A stretch of 64,000 nucleotides of DNA from CAVSWT01 sp963775245 (GTDB lineage: Bacteria; Bacteroidota; Ignavibacteria; Ignavibacteriales; Ignavibacteriaceae), in assembly GCA_963775245.1 (NCBI GenBank), contig CAVZID010000019.1, positions 62,001 through 126,000 on the forward strand, given 5' to 3'. The notes beneath the pieces were generated by a model that made no database searches, had not been told where the DNA came from, and saw nothing but the letters and a program-made list of their open reading frames with translations. Positions 17,755 to 26,900 of this stretch are shown piece after piece. The translations under genes and the position numbers were made by a program. The number at the start of each line of letters is the position of its first letter. The stretch's first letter is position 1.

Positions 17755-17783
17755 TTGACTTTGAACATGTAGAAATCTATTTT
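17755..17783 (+). promoter_or_regulatory. Predicted sigma70-type promoter of the micro-lipoprotein pair
   Basis: TTGACT (17755-17760), 17 bases, TATTTT (17778-17783), the best -35/spacer combination in the left half. Transcription would begin near 17790, about 15 bases before the first micro-lipoprotein ATG. Confidence 0.65.
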
Positions 17784-17804
17784 CATAACAACCCAATAAA
17801 AATT

Positions 17805-17900
17805 ATGAGGCGTATAGTGTTAAGGTATAAAATAATTTATTACGCTATATTAATTCTTACTTTAATTGTTCTTTCAGGCTGTGATAGTTCATGTTTATAA
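17805..17900 (+). CDS. Micro-lipoprotein 1 (31 aa, mature CDSSCL)
   Basis: ATG 17805 to TAA 17898-17900 encodes 31 residues: a basic N-terminus (MRRIVLRYK), a hydrophobic core and a lipobox VLSGC with the cysteine at position 26. Cleavage by signal peptidase II would leave a lipidated hexapeptide CDSSCL. The strong promoter 15-20 bases upstream and a second gene of the same design 38 bp downstream support it as real. I recognise no family; the size recalls entericidin-like peptides, but mature sequence similarity is not evident. Asp at +2 would be an inner-membrane retention signal in E. coli. No clear Shine-Dalgarno precedes it. Confidence 0.6.
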   Translation: MRRIVLRYKIIYYAILILTLIVLSGCDSSCL

Positions 17901-17938
17901 TTAACTAAATTATTCATAATCCAAGAAAGGGTAAAAAA

Positions 17939-18028
17939 ATGAAATATAAAGTATTGTACCTCGTGCTTGCTGTTTCTTTACTTTTGTTATCCGGCTGTGA
18001 CGCATTTTGCAATCATATGGTCGGATAA
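17939..18028 (+). CDS. Micro-lipoprotein 2 (29 aa, mature CDAFCNHMVG)
   Basis: ATG 17939 to TAA 18026-18028 encodes 29 residues: MKYKVLYLVLAVSLLLLSGC followed by a ten-residue tail with a second cysteine. The lipobox LLSGC, Asp at +2 and the CDxxC pattern match micro-lipoprotein 1. An AAAGGG lies 8-10 bases upstream, a good ribosome site. The two genes look like a tandem pair of lipidated micropeptides. The role is unknown: possibly envelope-stress, metal-linked or signalling, since they follow a metal exporter and precede a small four-TM protein. Confidence 0.65.
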   Translation: MKYKVLYLVLAVSLLLLSGCDAFCNHMVG

Positions 18029-18059
18029 ATATATTTTATTCTGTTAACTCTACTTATAA

Positions 18060-18425
18060 ATGAAAAAAAGGCCGCGTTCAATAACTTTCATAAGCTGGCT
18101 ATTTATTTTAGTTGGAAGTATTGGGCTGATAAATGCCTTACTTCAATTTTTCAGTTCAACGGAATCAACAAATCCTTTTGAAATTCCATTAATTGGATTG
18201 GTTGGACTGCTTGCCTTTATTTCAGGCATATTTATGCTCAAGAGTTTTAATTGGGCACGATGGCTGCTGGTTTTCTATTTGATATTTCATATAGCAATTA
18301 GTTTTTACCATTCAATCCTCGAAGTTATTATTCATAGTTTACTTTTTATATTAGTTGCCTATTTTCTCTTTCGAAAAGACGCAGCATCTTACTTCAACTT
18401 AAGAATAAGTCAAAAACATAAATAA
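18060..18425 (+). CDS. Small four-TM membrane protein of unknown function
   Basis: A 121-residue protein with a basic start (MKKRPRS) and four hydrophobic segments (residues about 9-31, 43-61, 66-84, 87-105), ending in a basic tail. It starts 31 bp after micro-lipoprotein 2 and is probably cotranscribed with it. No conserved polar residue inside the membrane suggests catalysis. The general look is of the small integral-membrane proteins often called DUF2127-like, but I cannot confirm a family. Confidence 0.7.
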   Translation: MKKRPRSITFISWLFILVGSIGLINALLQFFSSTESTNPFEIPLIGLVGLLAFISGIFMLKSFNWARWLLVFYLIFHIAISFYHSILEVIIHSLLFILVAYFLFRKDAASYFNLRISQKHK

Positions 18426-18827
18426 AGTCAACAATCAAAATTCAAATATCAAAAAAGCTAAAAAGATTATACGAGAATGACCTGATTACATACTCGCACC
18501 TAAAAAGAAATTCGCCCGGAAATTATACTGAAAGATATTTTTGTTAATATAAAGTTAACATAAAAAGAAAAATCTGTTTGAAGGAGCGGAGCGACTGAGT
18601 TATTTTTCTTTATATGTAAGATAGAAATTCTAATATAAAGTATAATTTTAGAATTTCTTTTTCAGTGCATGCTTCTTTTTGTTCTTTTCTTACGCTAAGA
18701 AAAGAACAAATGATAATGAGGATTATATCTTAATAATACTGATTTTATTGTTCAAATATCATAATGTCGATGATAGAATCAATATAGTACTAATCGGAAA
18801 TGTTATGATATATTTTACTGCAAAATT
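18426..18827. other. Gene-free 400-bp stretch with hairpins and an interspersed-repeat fragment
   Basis: No supported gene. It contains a perfect 15-bp inverted repeat with a 3-bp loop at 18678-18710 (TTTGTTCTTTTCTTA / TAAGAAAAGAACAAA), a 10-bp one at 18623-18658 (AGAAATTCTA / TAGAATTTCT), and GAAGGAGCGGAGCGACTGAG at about 18580-18599, a motif I associate with common interspersed repeats in related genomes. The DUF4175 gene ends at 18828 and the four-TM gene at 18425, so the hairpins may also serve as convergent terminators. Confidence 0.6.
18678..18710. repeat. Perfect 15-bp inverted repeat, 3-bp loop
   Basis: TTTGTTCTTTTCTTA-CGC-TAAGAAAAGAACAAA. It could form a very stable hairpin or cruciform in either strand, and lies between convergent genes. 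Confidence 0.75.
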
Positions 18828-21800
18828 TTACTGATTAACCGAATTTTCTTTTTGTAAAGCTTCATAATATTTTCTAATTAATTCTTCGTAATCCCGGGTG
18901 TAGCCTTCATTAATTGCTCTATTTAATTCGTCCTTAATTTTATCTTTTTCTTGCTGCGAAGATAGATTTAAATCTGCCGGAGACTGACGAACAATATCTT
19001 TACCTGAATTTGATTCTCTTTTCTTTTCATAATCTCTTTCATTTATGGAGCGCTGTGCATCAAGAAGTTTTGATAAAATCCTTTCCTGTTTTTGAACCAA
19101 TTGATCATCCAGCTTGTCTGTCTGCATATCAGTTACAACTTCCTGCATCTTCTTCATAACTTCGTTTAGATTAGCTGCCATACTTTTAGATTTACCTGAT
19201 TCTTTTGCTTCATCATTCAACTTCTGAATAGATTTCCTAATTAATTCCTGCTGTTGCGATAATCTTTGCAGTTGTGCCTGCTGCTGCATACTAAGTTGTC
19301 CTTGCTGTAATGCTTTTTGAAGCTGCTGAGTTAAATTATTAAGCTGCATTTGCTGCTGCGATAATTTTCCAAGCTGCTGTAAGAGCGACATCATTCCGCC
19401 CTGTCCGCCTCCTTGCATCATTGATTCCATTGAACCTTTCATCATTGCTGCTGCTTCGTTCAATGATTTCATTGCCTCACCTTGACTCAATGAAGCCATG
19501 TTGCCGTTTCTATTCTGCATTGACTGAATTGATTGGTTCATCTGCTTTTTAGCATCACCCAAAGATTTACCCATTTCAGGAGTAATAGCGAAAGTCTTTT
19601 GAGATAAGTTAGACATCTGCTGCAAAAGCCTATCAAGATTCCTGGAAATATCATCTTGCTTTTGTGCATTTTCATCGAAAGACGATGAAGAAGGATCAAG
19701 GTTTTCAGATTTCTTTTTTAAATTCTCTTCGTCTTTCGAAAGACTAATCAAATTATTAAGCATCTTCATCATATCGGTGAATGTCTGCATTTGGCTTTGC
19801 TGCTTTATTGACTGTTGAAGCTGCTGCATTAACTCACCCATTTGTTTCATATTTTGACTTACTTGTGATTGGTTCTGCTGAGCCATTTGTTTTTGGTCTT
19901 GCTGAATTTGTTGAGAAGCTTCATTTGATTTTTGCTGGTTCTGCTGCTTTTTAAATTCATCCATCATTTTAGCAAGATCTTCTTTAGGCATATCATCAAA
20001 AGATTTCATTTTCTCTTCAAGGTTTTTCAGTTCCTTATCAAACTTGTCAAGGTCTTTTGACATTTCATCCTGCTTTTGGCTTAGATTATCTTTTTCACTT
20101 TGATTTGATAAATTATTTTCTTTTGTCTCATTTTTAATCTCGTCCTGTTTTTTAGTCATCTGTTCACTACGCTTTAGCAGTTCATCAACCTTTTGCTCTA
20201 TTTGAATTCTCTTTAACAAATTCAAAGTGCGTTCGATACTTTTTTGAAATGCTTCTTCATTTAGTTTCATGTTTTCCATCGATTGCTGCATTTGATTCCG
20301 GTCAAGCTTTTGAAGCAGGCTCTGCATTTTATCCATAAGTTTCTGCATCTCATCACTGTTAAGCTCTTTCATCAAGTTTTGCAGTTCCATATATTTTTCC
20401 AGTGTCTCTTTGGAAAGTAGATTATTCTGCTGCAAATCCTGCTGCATTTTTGCCATTTGCTCGATTACTTTTTCAGCTTTCTTTTGCAAATCTTGAAATT
20501 GATCTAAACTCTTTTCGATTTTTTGTTTTTCTTCCCAGGTCAATTCTTTTGAATCTTTCTTTAAGTCCTGATCTATCTTTTCAAAATTATTTTTAAGATC
20601 ATTTGCCTGCTTTAAAATTTCTTTCAGATCATCTTCAGACTGCGATTGAGTATTATCCGCTTTAGCAAGTATTTCATCAAGAGAAGGCACACGAACATTA
20701 AAGGAAGGTGACTTTGTTGACTTCGGCCCGCTGATAATATCATTGTCAAAAATTTCAAGATAATAAGCGACAATATCATCCACAGCTAAATTCATCTGCG
20801 AAAGATTCCAGATGTAGTTCACATCTATTTCTTTATCATTTTTATTTATCGGAATTTCAATAGAACTAAATTCTTTATGTGGTGGTTCATATTTAGAGGC
20901 TGCAAGTCGATATTTAAGAAGCAGCTTTGTAAATCCGTAATCGTCCGTAACCTTTAAGTACAAAGGAAGCCTATTATCGTTTGCCAAAGTTACATCTTTG
21001 TTTGGTTCAATAATATCAATGGTTGGATAAGCATCTAATAATGCTTTGATGCTATAAGTTATAGGGTATAAATTGTTATCCTCGTTTTCATCGGTCAAAA
21101 TTATTTTATAGTTATTATCTTTTTTAACTATAAATTTCCCGGAAGCATCAGTGCCTTCAATAATTAATTTTTGCTTTGTTGAATCGCTAAATTGAAGCTC
21201 TGCATTTTTAAGTGGTTTTGTTGAATTTATTTTAAAATCAACTGTGCTGCCAACCAAAGCATTTATATTTCCATTATCTGTTAAAACAACAGGAGCGATT
21301 TTTGAGTAAGACGGAGAAATAACTTTTACGTCAAGGTTTTTAATAATGGGATGATCAATTACATCAATTTTAAATTCATCACTTTTAATATTTTCTGCTT
21401 CGGCATAATATTTAAATGAATTTCTTACTGCTTTCTCTTCAAAATTGAAATCGCCGGCTGAATCTGCAGTTAAATTTTCCGTTTCAAAATTTGTCTGATC
21501 TTCGGACTTTATTCCAAGAGAAATATTATTGAGCTTAGCTCCTTGTACTTTAACAGTTATCAATAGATCATCACCCTTGGTAATTTTTGAATTACCGGGT
21601 GTCACTTGAAATGTAAATTTAGGCGGTGGAATAAATTCCTTATTAAAGTTAACCAATCTATTTGAAGCGGAACTAATCCCGGGAACAAATAAAACTAATC
21701 CTGAAACAAATAATGCAATCCCAATCAAATAAAGAAGCAAGCTTTTAGCTTTGCTAAAATTTATAATCGATTCAAAGCGAATACTTTTACTTTTATGGTA

Positions 21801-22217
21801 TATATTTTTAAATGCTGCGTCAATTAATGATAAAGAGTAATAATTGTTTCCGTTTGAAATAGAAACAAGCTGCAAAGCATTTAATAAATCATCCTTTATG
21901 ATTGGAAAACTATTTCCAACTTTTCCGGCAACATTTAAATAGTTTGTTTTACGAAATATGTTAAAATATTTCAGAACAGGGATGATAAATAGAAAAACAA
22001 AACTGCCAATTGATAGAAGTAAAAAAATTAAAAATAAAATTGTTCGAACAGCAGAAGAGAAATGAAATACAAATTCAAAAAATGCAAAACAAATGAAAGT
22101 CAGTAGGCCAATAATTAATGAAGCTTGAATTCCCAATGAAGAAAATAGTGCATATTCCTTCTTTGTAAGCTTTTCGAGCTTTTCAATTATTTCTTTATAA
22201 AAAACCGAATCTTTCAT
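18828..22217 (-). CDS. DUF4175-type membrane protein with long Gln/Met-rich coiled coil
   Basis: A 1,129-residue protein. The N-terminus has two membrane helices (about 26-50 and 58-82) and a third at 160-179. Residues about 190-510 are Ig-like beta domains facing the periplasm. Residues about 520-1050 are an unusually long coiled-coil/low-complexity region rich in Gln, Met, Lys and Glu, with runs of QQxxQL type. The end is charged. This is the architecture of DUF4175 proteins, found in Bacteroidota and related phyla, often near DUF4159 and MoxR/BatA genes. Here DUF4159 lies 55 bp upstream and probably shares its promoter. The function is unknown; a role in envelope or gliding/adhesion complexes is conjecture. 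Confidence 0.85.
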   Translation of the reverse strand: MKDSVFYKEIIEKLEKLTKKEYALFSSLGIQASLIIGLLTFICFAFFEFVFHFSSAVRTILFLIFLLLSIGSFVFLFIIPVLKYFNIFRKTNYLNVAGKVGNSFPIIKDDLLNALQLVSISNGNNYYSLSLIDAAFKNIYHKSKSIRFESIINFSKAKSLLLYLIGIALFVSGLVLFVPGISSASNRLVNFNKEFIPPPKFTFQVTPGNSKITKGDDLLITVKVQGAKLNNISLGIKSEDQTNFETENLTADSAGDFNFEEKAVRNSFKYYAEAENIKSDEFKIDVIDHPIIKNLDVKVISPSYSKIAPVVLTDNGNINALVGSTVDFKINSTKPLKNAELQFSDSTKQKLIIEGTDASGKFIVKKDNNYKIILTDENEDNNLYPITYSIKALLDAYPTIDIIEPNKDVTLANDNRLPLYLKVTDDYGFTKLLLKYRLAASKYEPPHKEFSSIEIPINKNDKEIDVNYIWNLSQMNLAVDDIVAYYLEIFDNDIISGPKSTKSPSFNVRVPSLDEILAKADNTQSQSEDDLKEILKQANDLKNNFEKIDQDLKKDSKELTWEEKQKIEKSLDQFQDLQKKAEKVIEQMAKMQQDLQQNNLLSKETLEKYMELQNLMKELNSDEMQKLMDKMQSLLQKLDRNQMQQSMENMKLNEEAFQKSIERTLNLLKRIQIEQKVDELLKRSEQMTKKQDEIKNETKENNLSNQSEKDNLSQKQDEMSKDLDKFDKELKNLEEKMKSFDDMPKEDLAKMMDEFKKQQNQQKSNEASQQIQQDQKQMAQQNQSQVSQNMKQMGELMQQLQQSIKQQSQMQTFTDMMKMLNNLISLSKDEENLKKKSENLDPSSSSFDENAQKQDDISRNLDRLLQQMSNLSQKTFAITPEMGKSLGDAKKQMNQSIQSMQNRNGNMASLSQGEAMKSLNEAAAMMKGSMESMMQGGGQGGMMSLLQQLGKLSQQQMQLNNLTQQLQKALQQGQLSMQQQAQLQRLSQQQELIRKSIQKLNDEAKESGKSKSMAANLNEVMKKMQEVVTDMQTDKLDDQLVQKQERILSKLLDAQRSINERDYEKKRESNSGKDIVRQSPADLNLSSQQEKDKIKDELNRAINEGYTRDYEELIRKYYEALQKENSVNQ

Positions 22218-22272
22218 AATAGTAAATTATAATCAAATCTAATTTTTTGATTTTTGGCTTATGACTTTTGAC

Positions 22273-22929
22273 TTAATTCGAAAGTGCCCATACTACTAAG
22301 TTCGCTCCAAATCTTAACGCTTCAAGTCTTTTACTTTCAGGATCATTATGCACTTCAGGATCATCCCAGCCATCGCTCGGATTTGATTCGTAAGTATAAT
22401 AAACAGCTAACCTTTTTCCGATAAAAATTCCAAAACCTTGCGGCGGCTTACCGTTATGTTCATGAGTCTTTGGCGGGCCTGATTTAAATTCATAAAGATC
22501 ACTATACATTCCATAATTAAATGGCAGTTCAACAAAGTCTTTGTCGGGGAAAACTTTTTTCATTTCCCTTCTCATCGGTTTGTCTAAACCATAATCATCA
22601 TCTATGTAAAGAAATCCTCCATTCTCAAGATATTTTCTTAATCTTTCAACTTCTTCCTGAGAAAATAGTACATTTCCGTGTCCGGTCATAAACAAAAACG
22701 GATAAGAAAAAATTTCATCACTGGAAATATCTACAAACTTGTATACAGGGTTTACATTTATGTTTGTATTAGATTTAATGAAATTAAGTAAATTAACTTC
22801 TTCAGATGGGCCATTATACCAATCACCTCCGCCGTTGTATTTTAATCTTGCTATTTCGAATCCTTTTTCAGTTTGCGCCTGGATTGAAATAACAAGAAAA
22901 AACAACACAAATGTTATCACATATTTCAT
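22273..22929 (-). CDS. Exported DUF4159 domain protein
   Basis: A 218-residue protein with a cleavable signal peptide (residues 1-18, ending IQAQ) followed by a DUF4159 domain. The fold resembles the GATase-like ThuA/flavodoxin group: FLFMTGHGNVLFSQEEVERL, then LENGGFLYIDDDYG, and a C-terminal YTYESNPSDGWDDPEVHNDP stretch. No catalytic triad is obvious. It is the first gene of a two-gene unit with DUF4175, under a good sigma70-like promoter. The family is commonly linked to MoxR-type systems, but no MoxR gene is in view. The family call is confident, the function is not known. Confidence 0.88.
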   Translation of the reverse strand: MKYVITFVLFFLVISIQAQTEKGFEIARLKYNGGGDWYNGPSEEVNLLNFIKSNTNINVNPVYKFVDISSDEIFSYPFLFMTGHGNVLFSQEEVERLRKYLENGGFLYIDDDYGLDKPMRREMKKVFPDKDFVELPFNYGMYSDLYEFKSGPPKTHEHNGKPPQGFGIFIGKRLAVYYTYESNPSDGWDDPEVHNDPESKRLEALRFGANLVVWALSN

Positions 22930-22953
22930 ATTAAATTAAATTTTTCTTGCTGC

Positions 22954-22982
22954 AATATATTTACGTAAAATGCGAATATCAA
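22954..22982 (-). promoter_or_regulatory. Predicted sigma70-type promoter of the DUF4159-DUF4175 unit
   Basis: Minus strand TTGATA (22982-22977), 17 bases, TATATT (22959-22954). Each hexamer matches the consensus at five of six positions. Transcription would begin near 22947, about 18 bases before the ATG at 22929. Confidence 0.65.
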
Positions 22983-22988
22983 TTAACT

Positions 22989-23006
22989 AAATTTTCATGA
23001 AAATTT
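22989..23006. promoter_or_regulatory. 18-bp perfect palindrome upstream of the DUF4159 promoter
   Basis: AAATTTTCATGAAAATTT, a perfect dyad ending seven bases upstream of the predicted -35 box. The position suits a binding site for a dimeric regulator; it also lies in the region shared with the divergent EVE gene. It is AT-rich, so a chance palindrome cannot be excluded. Confidence 0.4.
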
Positions 23007-23077
23007 TAATGCTAAAATGTGTTGATATTACAGCTATAAATTTGTACATAATTTTCTCTTAAGAATATTTGTGAAAG

Positions 23078-23098
23078 ATTCCGAAATAAATTCGGAAT
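23078..23098. repeat. Short inverted repeat ATTCCGAA/TTCGGAAT (interspersed-repeat remnant)
   Basis: ATTCCGAA (23078-23085), ATAAA loop, TTCGGAAT (23091-23098), followed by GACAACTGACAATGACA. The GATTCCGAA...TTCGGAATGACA pattern is familiar from dispersed intergenic repeats of such genomes; only one copy is in this window. Confidence 0.45.
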
Positions 23099-23184
23099 GA
23101 CAACTGACAATGACAATTTAAAAGTAACTCTATTTTATTTATCTTTGCATCAATCACATCTTTAAAAATAAATTGAGATTCAAA

Positions 23185-23655
23185 ATGGCGGTAAAATATT
23201 GGCTTGTAAAATCAGAGCCTTCTTCATTTTCAATTTATGATCTGGAAAAAAGTAAAAATAAAACTACATACTGGGATGGAGTAAGAAATTACCAGGCAAG
23301 AAATTTTATTCGAGATGAAATGAAGAAAGGTGACAGGGTTCTATTTTATCACAGCAACACTGATCCTAACGCTGTTGTTGGCGTCTGCGAGGTTGTTAAG
23401 GGCTCTTATGCCGATCACACACAATTTGATCGGCACGACATGCACTACTTTCCATCAAGCAATCCGGAAAACCCGGTTTGGTTTATGGTTGATATCAAGC
23501 TATTAAATATTTTTAAGAAACCAGTAACACTATCAGACATAAAAAATAATTCTGAACTAAAAGATATGAGACTCGTTCAAAAAGGCAATCGACTCTCAGT
23601 TATGCCGGTAACAAAAAAAGAATTTGATGTAATAGTTGACATGAGTAAAAAATAA
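23185..23655 (+). CDS. EVE-domain protein (thymocyte nuclear protein 1-like)
   Basis: A 156-residue single EVE domain. The family signature is clear: YWLVKSEPSSFSIYDLE at the N-terminus, WDGVRNYQARNFIRDEMKKGD, VLFYHSN and VVGVCEVV. EVE domains are PUA-like and bind modified bases, in several cases 5-methyl- or hydroxymethylcytosine; the bacterial stand-alone proteins have no settled function. The start is set at ATG 23185, because homologues begin M-x-YWLVKSEP; an in-frame TTG at 23173 is possible but adds no family sequence. The gene stands alone on the plus strand. Confidence 0.9.
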   Translation: MAVKYWLVKSEPSSFSIYDLEKSKNKTTYWDGVRNYQARNFIRDEMKKGDRVLFYHSNTDPNAVVGVCEVVKGSYADHTQFDRHDMHYFPSSNPENPVWFMVDIKLLNIFKKPVTLSDIKNNSELKDMRLVQKGNRLSVMPVTKKEFDVIVDMSKK

Positions 23656-23998
23656 TTTTAAAATATTTTTTTAACCAATTGTCTATTTTTTTTAAAAATT
23701 CTATCTCAAAAAATTCAAAATTTATTTTCTAAAAAATTTAATTTGGTTTTTAAAAAAATTATTGCAAAGTTGTCGTCAGTTCTTTCACGCCTTTAAAATT
23801 ATTTAAAGAAATTGTGTGACGCTCTATTTTCTTTTTCGGGAATTTTTTTTAGTTTCAAATTAATTAGTAACTGAGTTCAAATTTAAAAATCTGCACATGA
23901 AATTTGTTTGTATTTACAACTCTTCTATAAAAAATAAATCTAAAAATCATAAAAATAATTTTTTCATAAATTCTTTAAGCTTAGGGAGTGTTTAATAA
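23656..23998 (+). other. Leader region of the ribonucleotide reductase gene
   Basis: There are 343 AT-rich bases without a supported gene. They hold a small hairpin CTTTAAA-ATTA-TTTAAAG at 23791-23808 and the promoter below. I see no B12-box (GCCACTG) of a cobalamin riboswitch and no recognisable NrdR box pair. Confidence 0.6.
23904..23931 (+). promoter_or_regulatory. Possible sigma70-type promoter of nrdJ
   Basis: TTGTTT (23904-23909), 16 bases, TATAAA (23926-23931), about 60 bases before the first transcribed codon at 23999. GGGAG at about 23984 lies rather far (10-11 bases) upstream of the ATG. Confidence 0.4.
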
Positions 23999-26900
23999 AT
24001 GAGAATCGAAAGGCTTTTCACTAAGGCGGGAGTGGATCCTCTAAAATCTTTTGAGTTTGTTAACAGAACATCTGAAATTAAAAACCCTGATGGATCAATC
24101 GTGTTTAGAATGGAAGATGTTTTTGTACCTGCACAATGGTCGCAGGTTGCTACTGATATTATTGCTCAAAAATATTTTAGAAAAGCTGGGGTACCTAAGC
24201 TGCTTAAGAAGAGCAGAGAGAAAGGTATACCTAGCTGGCTGCATCCTTCAAAACCAGATTTGGAAAAATTGGAGTTGCTTCCTGAGAAAGAAAGATATTC
24301 GTCAGAAACCGACAGCCGCCAGGTTTTTCATAGACTGGCAGGCAACTGGACTTACTGGGGATGGATAGCAAAATATTTTGATTCAGAAGAAGATGCAAAA
24401 GCTTTTTATGATGAATTAATTTTTATGCTTGCTAATCAAATGGCAGCACCAAACAGCCCCCAATGGTTCAACACAGGCTTGAATTGGGCTTACGGAATTG
24501 ATGGCCCTGCACAAGGCCATTATTATGTAGACTATAAAACCGGAGAATTAACAGCATCATCCGACGCTTATACTCATCCTCAGCCGCATGCTTGTTTTAT
24601 TCAATCAGTAAAAGATGATTTGGTAAATGAAGGCGGAATAATGGACCTCTGGGTTCGTGAAGCTAGATTATTTAAATATGGTTCGGGAACCGGTTCAAAC
24701 TTTTCTGATATTCGCGGCTCCGATGAACCATTAAGCGGAGGTGGAAAATCTTCAGGATTGATGTCCTTCTTAAAAATCGGCGACCGCTCGGCAGGCGCAA
24801 TTAAATCAGGTGGAACAACACGCCGCGCAGCAAAGATGGTTACTTTGGATTTAGATCACCCTGATATTGAAGAATATATCAATTGGAAAGTAGTAGAAGA
24901 ACAGAAAGTTGCTTCTCTAGTCGCAGGATCAAAATTATGCAATCATCATTTAAACGATATTATACATGCCTGCTATGAAGAACATCCTGAAAATGACAGG
25001 TTCAACAAGAAATTAAATAAGAAATTAAAGTTTGCTGTTCTAGAGGCCCGTAAAGCTCAGATTCCCAATAATTATATAGAAAGGGTAATTCAGCTTGCAA
25101 AGCTTGGATTCAAATCAATTGAATTTCCTGTTTATGATGTAGATTGGAATTCAGATGCCTATGCAACTGTATCAGGTCAAAATTCAAATAACTCAATCAG
25201 AGTTACAAATGAATTCATGAATGCTGTTTTAACTGATGGTAGCTGGAATCTTTATTGGAGAATTGAAAAACAAAAAGCCGCAGAAGAAAATCGCAAACCA
25301 AAACCATCCAAAACTCTTAGAGCGAGAGATCTGTGGGAAGAAATTTCTTATTCAGCATGGTCCTGTGCTGATCCTGGCATTCAATATCATAGTACTATTA
25401 ATGAATGGCATACATGCCCTGAAGATGGCGATATTAAAGCTTCCAATCCATGCAGTGAATATATGTTTTTGGATGATACAGCTTGCAATTTGGCATCGAT
25501 GAATCTCACTAAGTATTACGATACAAAAAGTAAACAATTCAACATTGAGGCATATCGTCATGCTACAAGAATATGGACAATCGTTCTGGAAATAAGTGTT
25601 TTGATGGCTCAATTTCCAAGTAAAGAAATTGCTCAACTCAGCTATGATTTCAGAACTCTTGGATTAGGATATGCAAACCTTGGATCTCTTTTAATGCTGC
25701 AAGGAATTCCTTATGACAGCAACGAAGCTTTTGCTATTTGCGGCGCTTTAACCGCTATCATGCACATGACGGCTTATGCGACTTCTGCAGAGATGTCAAA
25801 AGAGTTGGGGTCATTTTCTAAATATGAAAAGAATAAAGAACACATGCTTCGTGTAATTCGCAATCACAGGAGAGCTGCTTACAATGTTCCAAGCGAAGAA
25901 TATGAAACTTTATCAATTTATCCGATGGGTATTGATCCAAAACATTGCCCTTCTGACTTATTAAAAGCAGCAAGAGAAGATGCAGACAAAGCTTTAGAAC
26001 TTGGAACCGAACATGGATTTAGAAATGCTCAGGTTACGGTAATTGCACCTACTGGAACTATCGGTTTAGTTATGGATTGTGATACAACAGGTGTTGAACC
26101 GGACTTTGCATTAGTTAAATTTAAAAAGCTTGCCGGCGGCGGATACTTTAAAATTATTAATCAATCAATTCCACCCGCATTAGAAAGATTAGGTTATAAC
26201 AAGGATCAAATTTCAGAAGTTGTTAAGTATGCTAAGGGCCATGGAACTTTAGATGGCTGTCCTTATATCAATCCTCAATCATTAAAGGCTAAAGGTTTCA
26301 CAGATGAAATTTTATCAAAGTTAGAAACCACCCTTCCTGCAGTTTTTGAATTGAGTTTTGCTTTTAATAAATACACAATTGGTTCAGATTTCTTGATTAA
26401 TAAATTAAAATTAGATGAAGAAGAAATCGATTCTTTTGATTTTAATTTGTTAACTGCTTTAGGATTTTCAAAACAAGAGATCGCTTCAGCAAATGATTAC
26501 GTTTGCGGAACAATGACAATTGAAGGAGCACCTTTCCTAAAACACGAACATTACCCTGTTTTCGATTGTGCAAACAAATGCGGTAAAAAAGGATCAAGAT
26601 TTATAAGATCGATTGCACATATTAAAATGATGGCATCAGCTCAACCGTTTATTTCCGGGGCAATCTCTAAAACTATAAATCTTCCAAACAGCGCAACAGT
26701 TGAAGATATTAAAGATGCTTACATGCAGTCGTGGAAACTGGGAATTAAAGCAAATGCTCTATACAGAGACGGTTCAAAACTTTCACAGCCGCTTAATTCG
26801 ATCAGTGAAGAAGAACTTGAAGCTATCATTGAAGAAAAAGAACATAACGACATTGTTAAAATCGCTGAAAAAATTATTCACAGATACATTGCAAAAAGAA

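Noticed and set aside
23656..23998. Cobalamin riboswitch or NrdR boxes upstream of nrdJ
   Set aside because: I could find neither the B12 box nor a pair of NrdR-like palindromes by eye; a covariance search would be decisive.
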